A DNA stretch of 8,444 nucleotides from Acidobacteriota bacterium. GTDB lineage: Bacteria; Acidobacteriota; Blastocatellia; Pyrinomonadales; Pyrinomonadaceae. A program made the translations under genes and the position numbers. The stretch is from assembly GCA_013696385.1 (NCBI GenBank), contig JACCYR010000106.1:1-8444 (forward strand). The letters run 5' to 3'. Position 1 is the stretch's first letter. Each line of letters opens with the position of its first letter. Shown piece after piece: positions 1 through 5,600 of this stretch. The notes beneath the pieces were generated by a model. It did no database searches. It saw only the letters and a list, made by a program, of their open reading frames with translations, and had not been told where the DNA came from.

Positions 1-7
1 AGTAATT

Positions 8-39
8 CATTAACCATTAACCATTAACCATTAACCATT
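8..39. repeat. Heptanucleotide tandem repeat, about 4.5 copies, upstream of ispD
   Basis: The unit CATTAAC is repeated head to tail with a strict 7-base period: four perfect copies from 8 to 35, then CATT before the pattern breaks at 40. The array ends four bases before the ispD start codon and occupies the place where a ribosome-binding site would lie, so ispD has no visible Shine-Dalgarno sequence. The left end appears to be at 8, but only seven bases precede it in the window. Slippage at such an array could change promoter or leader spacing, which is inference. Confidence 0.9.
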
Positions 40-43
40 TATT

Positions 44-721
44 ATGAATACTGCAATTATCGTCGCTGCCGGACAAGGAAAACGCTTTGGCGCGGAAAAA
101 CCAAAACAATTTATTGAAATTCTCGGAAAACCTTTAATTATCCATACTTTACAAAAGTTTGAAGATTGTCCCGCAATTGACGAAATCATTCTCGTTCTGC
201 CCTTTGAGGAAATAGAAATTTTTGGACAAATCGTCGAAAAATTTAATATAAAAAAACTTGTCAAAACGATTGCGGGCGGAGCAACACGCGCCGTGTCGGT
301 TTTAAATGGATTAAATGCGATTAATACGAAATCCGCTGAAATCGTTGCGGTTCACGACGGCGCACGTCCGCTTGTTTCGTTGGAGGAAATCACGCAAACA
401 ATCAAAAAAGCAAAGGAAACCGGCGCGGCTTGTTTAGCGGCAAGCGTTACCGACACGATAAAGGAAGTGGCGGACGGAAAAATTGTGCAGACAATTGACC
501 GCACCAAGCTCCGACGCGCTTTAACGCCACAATGTTTTCGATATGAAATTCTAAAACGCGCTTTTGCCGCCAACAAAATCGGTGAAATCGTTACCGATGA
601 ATGTTTTCTGGCGGAAAAACTCGGCATCGAAGTTTCAATCGTTGAAGGCAGCCCGAAAAATATCAAAATCACAACGCCCGAAGATTTTATTTTGGCTGAA
701 AGTTTATTAAAACAAATATGA
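44..721 (+). CDS. ispD: 2-C-methyl-D-erythritol 4-phosphate cytidylyltransferase
   Basis: This cytosolic enzyme joins CTP and 2-C-methyl-D-erythritol 4-phosphate to give CDP-ME, the third step of the MEP route to isoprenoid precursors. The 225 residues match the normal family size and cover the whole nucleotidyltransferase fold. The N-terminal CTP loop reads AAGQGKRFG at 8-16, followed by KPKQF at 19-23, where Arg14 and Lys21 correspond to the catalytic Arg20 and Lys27 of the E. coli enzyme. Further signatures are AGGATRAVSVLNGL at 77-90, VHDGARPL at 103-110 (metal and substrate Asp105, Arg108), SVTDTIK at 134-140, RALTPQ at 158-163, TDE at 184-186, and GSPKNIKITTPED at 202-214 with Lys209. 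The ATG directly precedes the conserved first strand, so the start is secure despite the missing Shine-Dalgarno sequence. It lies 21 bases upstream of ispF on the same strand and is presumably co-transcribed with it. The promoter lies in or before the repeat, outside what can be judged. Confidence 0.97.
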   Translation: MNTAIIVAAGQGKRFGAEKPKQFIEILGKPLIIHTLQKFEDCPAIDEIILVLPFEEIEIFGQIVEKFNIKKLVKTIAGGATRAVSVLNGLNAINTKSAEIVAVHDGARPLVSLEEITQTIKKAKETGAACLAASVTDTIKEVADGKIVQTIDRTKLRRALTPQCFRYEILKRAFAANKIGEIVTDECFLAEKLGIEVSIVEGSPKNIKITTPEDFILAESLLKQI

Positions 722-742
722 GCTTAAAATCAGAAATTAAAA

Positions 743-1231
743 ATGTATAGAATTGGTTTCGGCAGCGACACTCATCGGCTTGTTGCGGACAAAACGCTTA
801 TTTTGGGCGGTGTTTCAATTCCCGCCGACAAAGGAGCAATCGGACATTCGGATGCCGACGCGCTTCTGCACGCCGTTACGGACGCAATTTTCGGCGCACT
901 CGCGCTCGGCGACATCGGTTCGCATTTTTCCGACCTTGAAGAGAGATGGAAAAACGCTGAAAGTTCAGCTTTTCTGCGTTATGCAGTCGAATTGATGAAG
1001 GAAAAAGGCTATGCGGCGGCAAATGTAGATGCAGTAATTAGTCTGGAAATGCCGAAGCTGCGCCCGCATATTGATAAAATGCGCGAAAATATCGCACAAA
1101 TTCTTGAAATTGGTATTTCCCGCATCAGCGTCAAAGCCAAAACGGGCGAAGGCGTTGGCGCAGTCGGAAAACGCGAAGCCGTCAAAGTCGAAGCCGTGAT
1201 TTTATTGGAGAAAATTGAGGCAACCGAATAA
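743..1231 (+). CDS. ispF: 2-C-methyl-D-erythritol 2,4-cyclodiphosphate synthase
   Basis: IspF cyclises CDP-ME 2-phosphate to MEcPP with release of CMP, the fifth step of the MEP pathway, acting as a homotrimer in the cytosol. The 162 residues are of standard length. The zinc ligands are visible: Asp9 and His11 in GFGSDTHRL (5-13) and His43 in SDADALLHAVTDAI (36-49). Also present are the DIGSHFSD loop (57-64) and the CMP-binding KAKTGEGVGAVG segment (131-142) with the family Thr134 and Glu136. The start gives the expected MYRIGFGSD opening. No convincing Shine-Dalgarno sequence is visible, only an A-rich stretch. It is the second gene of an ispD-ispF unit; the kinase gene for the intervening step, ispE, is not in this window. 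Its stop codon lies 4 bases from the end of the opposing small gene, with no terminator between. Confidence 0.97.
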   Translation: MYRIGFGSDTHRLVADKTLILGGVSIPADKGAIGHSDADALLHAVTDAIFGALALGDIGSHFSDLEERWKNAESSAFLRYAVELMKEKGYAAANVDAVISLEMPKLRPHIDKMRENIAQILEIGISRISVKAKTGEGVGAVGKREAVKVEAVILLEKIEATE

Positions 1232-1235
1232 AGCA

Positions 1236-1424
1236 TTAATTTTCTTTAAGTCTATCCAAGCGTTTTTTTGCGATAACGCCCGCGCAAAGCATAACCAATC
1301 CTAACGCAACCAGATAAACGTTAATTTCTTTATATAAAAAATAAATAACAAACGAGGCAGAAAACACAAGCAGAGCTATTAAACTGCTAAGGACATAAGC
1401 TAATTCTGTATAATCTTCTTTCAT
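1236..1424 (-). CDS. Small two-helix membrane protein of unknown function
   Basis: I do not recognise this 62-residue protein. It has a short acidic N-terminus (MKEDYTE). A first hydrophobic segment runs from about 10 to 31 and is rich in Leu, Val, Ile, Phe, and Tyr. A polar turn (KEIN, 32-35) follows, then a second hydrophobic segment from about 36 to 52, and a basic tail (KKRLDRLKEN, 53-62). This is the pattern of a small inner-membrane hairpin protein with both ends on the cytoplasmic side, by the positive-inside rule. It begins 22 bases after the hslO stop codon on the same strand, so it is probably co-transcribed with hslO. The only hint of a ribosome-binding site is the purine stretch GAAAG about ten bases upstream. 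In favour of a real gene are the coherent amphiphilic layout, the tight fit between hslO and ispF, and no longer alternative frame. Against it are its small size and lack of a known family. Confidence 0.6.
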   Translation of the reverse strand: MKEDYTELAYVLSSLIALLVFSASFVIYFLYKEINVYLVALGLVMLCAGVIAKKRLDRLKEN

Positions 1425-1446
1425 CTTTTAATTTCTTTCAAACATT

Positions 1447-2340
1447 TTAATTTGCGCTGGTTTCAAGCATTTTCTGCAAATCTGCTTCATCGAGCGTGTA
1501 AATTTCGCTGCAAAAACCACACGTCATTTGTGCGCCTTTGTCTTCTTTGAGCATTGATGCGACTTCTTTATGTCCCAGCGATGAAATAAGTGAAACGGCG
1601 CGTTCAAACGAGCAGTTACACTCAAATTTAATTTGCCTTTCTTCCAGAATTGAAAAATCAATCTCGCCCAAAGCCAATTTGACCAAGTCTTCTGCGCTTG
1701 CGCCTTCGCTGATAACGCTTGTAATATGCGGCGCGTGTGCGATTGTATCTTCAATTATTGTAATAATATGCTCATTCGCGCCGGGCATTATCTGAATCAT
1801 CACGCCGCCCGATGCTTTGACGAAAGGTTCTGCATTTTGCAGCAAAACGCCGAGCAGAACGGCGGACGGAATTTGTTCGGACTTTGCCAGATAATATGCA
1901 AAATCTTCGGCAATCTCGCCCGAAACAATCGGAACCGAACCGACATAAGGTTCGCGGTGAAGCCCAATATCGAAGCCCGATTCGCGGATAACATAAAACA
2001 TTCCTTTGCCGATAATTCCAGATACATCGAATTTTCCGTTGTCTTTCGGCGGCAGTTCGATGTGCGGATTTTTAACGTAACCGCGCACTTTGCCGTCTGT
2101 CGTTGCTTCGGCAGTTATACCTTTGACCGCGCCTTCGCATTCAATCTTTACGGTCAGACGGTCAAATTCTTTGAGGCTTGAACCAAGCAGAAGCGTTCCC
2201 GTCATAACGCGACCAAGCGCGGCGGAAATCGTCGGTGATGTTTGGTGTCGGCGTATCGCTTCAGTTGTAATTTCAGTTGTGATTGCCGCCATAAAACGTA
2301 TTGTGCCGTCGGCGGCTGTTCCCTTTATGAGTTTGTCCAT
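1447..2340 (-). CDS. hslO: Hsp33 redox-regulated molecular chaperone
   Basis: Hsp33 is a cytosolic holdase that is inactive when reduced and zinc-bound. Under oxidative and heat stress it unfolds its C-terminal switch, forms disulfides, and protects unfolding proteins. The 297 residues are typical of the family. The N-terminal domain opens with the usual DGTIRFMAAITTE segment (11-23) and contains the ALGRVMTGTLLLGSSLK helix (41-57). The motif GYVKNP (87-92) and the QSEQIP-like segment KSEQIPSAVLLGVLL (153-167) are characteristic. The C-terminal redox switch has all four cysteines in the family spacing: CNC (Cys241, Cys243) and CGFC (Cys274, Cys277). The start agrees with the family N-terminus. 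There is no clear Shine-Dalgarno sequence, and I could not identify a convincing promoter in the shared upstream region. It is divergent from nrdJ and followed by a small membrane protein gene. Confidence 0.97.
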   Translation of the reverse strand: MDKLIKGTAADGTIRFMAAITTEITTEAIRRHQTSPTISAALGRVMTGTLLLGSSLKEFDRLTVKIECEGAVKGITAEATTDGKVRGYVKNPHIELPPKDNGKFDVSGIIGKGMFYVIRESGFDIGLHREPYVGSVPIVSGEIAEDFAYYLAKSEQIPSAVLLGVLLQNAEPFVKASGGVMIQIMPGANEHIITIIEDTIAHAPHITSVISEGASAEDLVKLALGEIDFSILEERQIKFECNCSFERAVSLISSLGHKEVASMLKEDKGAQMTCGFCSEIYTLDEADLQKMLETSAN

Positions 2341-2486
2341 AAGTTACAGTTTCGACAAATTTATGATGGAAAGTCAAATTTCTCGTTTGTCAGAAATTAA
2401 TTTTATCTGATTAAAAAATTATTTAAGCGCAAAACCTAAAGCAATACTTTAACTTACACGATATTTTGGTAAAATTTTTGTTACAC

Positions 2487-2502
2487 ATACAATATATTGT
2501 GT
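2487..2502 (+). promoter_or_regulatory. NrdR box 1 upstream of nrdJ
   Basis: The 16-mer ATACAATATATTGTGT is an inverted repeat with a perfect 12-base core (ACAATATATTGT, 2489-2500). It differs from the NrdR-box consensus as I remember it (acaCwAtATaTwGtgt) at one position. It lies ten bases upstream of the predicted -35 of nrdJ. NrdR is the ATP/dATP-sensing zinc-finger ATP-cone repressor that binds such boxes, usually in pairs, before ribonucleotide reductase genes. The match and the target gene support each other. The nrdR gene is not in this window. Confidence 0.8.
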
Positions 2503-2511
2503 ATTTTTTTG

Positions 2512-2541
2512 TTGACAACACAATTTGAATTCAGGTATATT
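2512..2541 (+). promoter_or_regulatory. Predicted sigma70-type promoter of nrdJ
   Basis: A perfect -35 hexamer TTGACA (2512-2517) is followed after 18 bases by TATATT (2536-2541), a five-of-six match to the -10 consensus. Transcription would begin near 2547-2550, leaving a leader of about 140 bases before nrdJ. The hexamers lie just downstream of NrdR box 1, and the degenerate second box falls in the spacer, so bound repressor would block RNA polymerase. Confidence 0.65.
2518..2533 (+). promoter_or_regulatory. Possible degenerate NrdR box 2
   Basis: ACACAATT (2518-2525) matches seven of eight bases of the left half of the NrdR box, but the right half (2526-2533) is poor. It would score low alone. 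It is listed because it begins exactly 31 bases after box 1, about three helical turns, which is the usual spacing of paired NrdR sites, and because it sits between the -35 and -10 hexamers. Read as a half-site or weak partner box; the assignment is tentative. Confidence 0.4.
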
Positions 2542-2548
2542 GCTTCTC

Positions 2549-2689
2549 ACTTGGGAATAAATGCCAAACATAATTTCTCAGGTTGAGTTCAGAAGCAGTT
2601 CTTCCATACTCGCATTTTTATAATGCAAAAAACGGACAAAAAAGTTAAAATTATAAACTAACTGTGTCTTTAACGAGACGTGAGGAGAG
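2549..2689 (+). other. Untranslated leader of nrdJ with a hairpin beside the ribosome-binding site
   Basis: This stretch, from the predicted transcription start to the nrdJ ATG, holds no gene. A small hairpin pairs GTCT (2666-2669) with AGAC (2676-2679) around a six-base loop and could be extended by G-U pairs. It ends just before the Shine-Dalgarno sequence AGGAG (2683-2687). A second weak hairpin pairs GCATT (2612-2616) with AATGC (2622-2626). I do not see the conserved elements of a cobalamin riboswitch, which often precedes nrdJ genes. The rest of the divergent region, 2341-2486, shows nothing I can assign, including no clear hslO promoter. Confidence 0.4.
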
Positions 2690-5600
2690 ATGAGTCAAAT
2701 GAGTATAGCCTTTGAGCCCGTCGTGTCAGGCGGTGTTGTCGCCAAAAACGGAAAAACCAACGGAAACGGTGCGGGAACTTCCCGCAAACTTGAAATCAAA
2801 TCGATTGGTTTGAATGGTCGAAAAGTTGTCGGCAAACGCTATTCGCTGAAAGACGCAAATGGCGAACCGCTCGAAACTTGGGACGATATTGTGCGCCGTG
2901 TGGTCGGGCATGTTTCAACCGCCGAAAAAGATGCGGGTGTGCGCGATTATTTCTATAATTCGATGACGGAAATAATGCTCAACCGCGAATTTGTTCCGAA
3001 TACGCCTTGTTTAGTTAATGCGGGAAAACCAAAAGGTCAGCTTGCCGCCTGTTTTGTTTTAAATGTCCCCGATTCCATCGACGGCATTATGGAACACGCG
3101 CAAGCAGCGGCAATTATTCATCAAACGGGCGGCGGCACGGGAATGACGTATGAATTCATACGTCCGATGGGCGCGATGGTCAATTCGACGCGCGGCGTGG
3201 CTTCCGGTCCGGTTTCATTTATGAATATCGTCAACACGATGACCGAAGTCGTCAAACAAGGCGGCGTTCGGCGCGGCGCAAATATGGGAATGCTCCGATG
3301 CAGTCATCCGGATCTTTTGCGATTTATTCACGCCAAGAACGACCAACATTCGCTAACTAATTTTAATATCTCCGTCAATGTAACCGACAAATTTATGGAA
3401 GAGGTTGAACGCAAAGAATGGTTTCAGACCGAATTCAAAGGCGAAGCGTGGACACAACCCGTTTTTGACCCGTTGACCGACACGGATTATGTCGTTTATC
3501 GGCGACCAAATGGCGAAACCGCAACTTTTGCCGACAAACTCGCGTTTGAAACCGCCGATTTATCCGATTGCACAACCGAAGAACCGCCCGCGCCCGGAAT
3601 GATTTACGCGCCGGACGTTTGGAATCGTATCATCGCTTCGGCGCACAAATACGCTGAACCCGGAATTGCCTTTATTGACGAAGTAAATCGCCACAACCAT
3701 ATGATGAATTCAATGGGCGCGATTTACGCAAGCAACCCGTGTGTAACCGCCGATACTTTGGTTTACACCAATGAAGGTTTAGTTCCGATGGGTGAACTGT
3801 ATAATACGCAGAAAGATTTTGAAGCGGTAGTAGACGCACGGTTCGGTTATGAAAAAACATTTCATTCTTCATCAAAAGCCTTTAAATCGGGCATAAAAGA
3901 AGTTTTCCGCTTGCAAACAAAAGAAGGCTATTATGTCCGCGCCACTGCCAACCACAAAATTATGACGACACGCGGTTGGGTGCAGCTTGGCGAATTAAAG
4001 CGCGGCGATAAAATTCACATCTTAAATCGCAAGGGCGGTTTCGGTGTCAAAGGCTCTTTGGCTTTAGGCAGAACACTCGGTTGGCTTATCGGCGACGGCT
4101 CGATTAGTTCACCCGTCAAACGGGCAACGCTTTCATTCTTTGTCGAAGAGCAGCATCTCGCGCTGATGTTTTCCGAATACGTCAATGAAATGGTTGCGCC
4201 TTTGACCGTCGGCGATAAAGGGTTTTATCCGATTTCGGCAAACGCTGTCAAAGGTCGTGCCGAAACTCGCATTGCTTCGGAAAGACTTTATCAAATTGCC
4301 GACGAACACGGTTTGGCGGAAAACAAACTACAAGTTCCAAAAGCTGTCTTGCAAGGCTCGGAAAATATGCAGCGCGGATTTTTGCAAGCGTTATTTTCGG
4401 CTGATGGAACAGTTTTAGATGCCGAAGCCAAGGGTAATGCTATTCGTTTGACTTCGATTTCGGCGGAATTGTTGGAAGGCGTTCAGAAATTACTCGCAAA
4501 TTTCGGCATTGCATCGCGCATTTACCGTAATCGACGTATAGCACAATTGAGAATGATGCCCGACGGCAAAGGCGGAAGCAAAGAATATCAATGTCAGGCG
4601 TATCACGAAATTAACATTTCAAAACAAAATGTTTTGAATTTCCGCGATGAAATCGGTTTTCTGCAAGATGCTAAAACCGATAAATTAAACAATGCGATTG
4701 CACGTCTAACTCATGGTTTTAATGAAGAAGCATTTGTCGCCGATGTTGAAAGCGTTACTTCTGAAGGTATGGAAGAAGTGTTTGATATAACTGTTCCGGG
4801 ACCACACGCATTTGTTGCAAACGCAGTAGTTATTGCAAATTGCGGAGAGCAGTTTTTACACTTTTCCAACTCTTGTAATCTCGGAAGCATTGATTTATCA
4901 AAGTTTTATAAAAAGCAAGGCGACGGCACAAATGTAGATGAATGTATCGAATGGGAACGCTTGGCGCGGGCGACACATCTCAGCACACAGTTTCTCGACA
5001 ATGTGATTGATGCTGGATATTTTCCGCTCGACGACATTGATGATGTTGTGAAAAGAACACGACCCGTCGGACTCGGAATTATGGGTTTTGCCGATTTGTG
5101 TCTGAAACTGCAAATCACTTATGGCGAGCAGGCTTCGATTGATTTGATGGACAGAGTAATGGGTTTTGTCCGCCAAGAATCGTGGAAAGCGTCCTTGAAA
5201 TTAGGCGCGGAAAAAGGCGTGTTTCCCGAATTTGAAGGAAACCGTGATGCGTATGCCAGATTTTTGTATGACGAAATCGGCATTTCGCGTAATGTGCCGT
5301 TGACTCCGCGCAATTACGAAACTACGACAATCGCGCCGACCGGAACAATTTCATTGGTTGCGGAAACCTCAAGCGGTTGTGAACCGAATTTCTCTTGGGC
5401 GTATGTCCGCCAAGACACAATCGGCACAAGAACTTATGTTCACACATTAGCGGCGGAAGCATTAGGTATCGAAGTTGACCAAACCGACGAAGAATCAATC
5501 AAACAAGCCGCGCAATACGTCGTTGATCACGAAAGCGAATTGCCGCCGTATTTTATTTCGGCGATGAGCATTACTTCAAAACAGCACGTCCAAGTTCTCG

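Noticed and set aside
1267..1288. Hairpin TTTGCG/CGCAAA as a terminator for the convergent genes
   Set aside because: It lies inside the small membrane protein coding region, and no T-run follows its 3' arm on either strand.
1726..2181. Plus-strand open frame of 151 codons opposite hslO
   Set aside because: Antisense to a well-supported Hsp33 gene; no domain pattern and no ribosome-binding site.
2541..2597. Possible leader stem pairing TGCTTCT (2541-2547) with AGAAGCA (2591-2597)
   Set aside because: The left arm lies in or before the predicted transcription start, so it would probably not be transcribed.
2341..2689. Cobalamin riboswitch before nrdJ
   Set aside because: Expected from the enzyme's cofactor, but I could not find the conserved core elements, and the leader after the predicted start is short for this class.
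2690..2990. ATP-cone allosteric domain at the NrdJ N-terminus
   Set aside because: The first 100 residues show a Gly/Asn-rich start and then the usual NrdJ entry (GKRYSLKDANGEP), with no ATP-cone motif.
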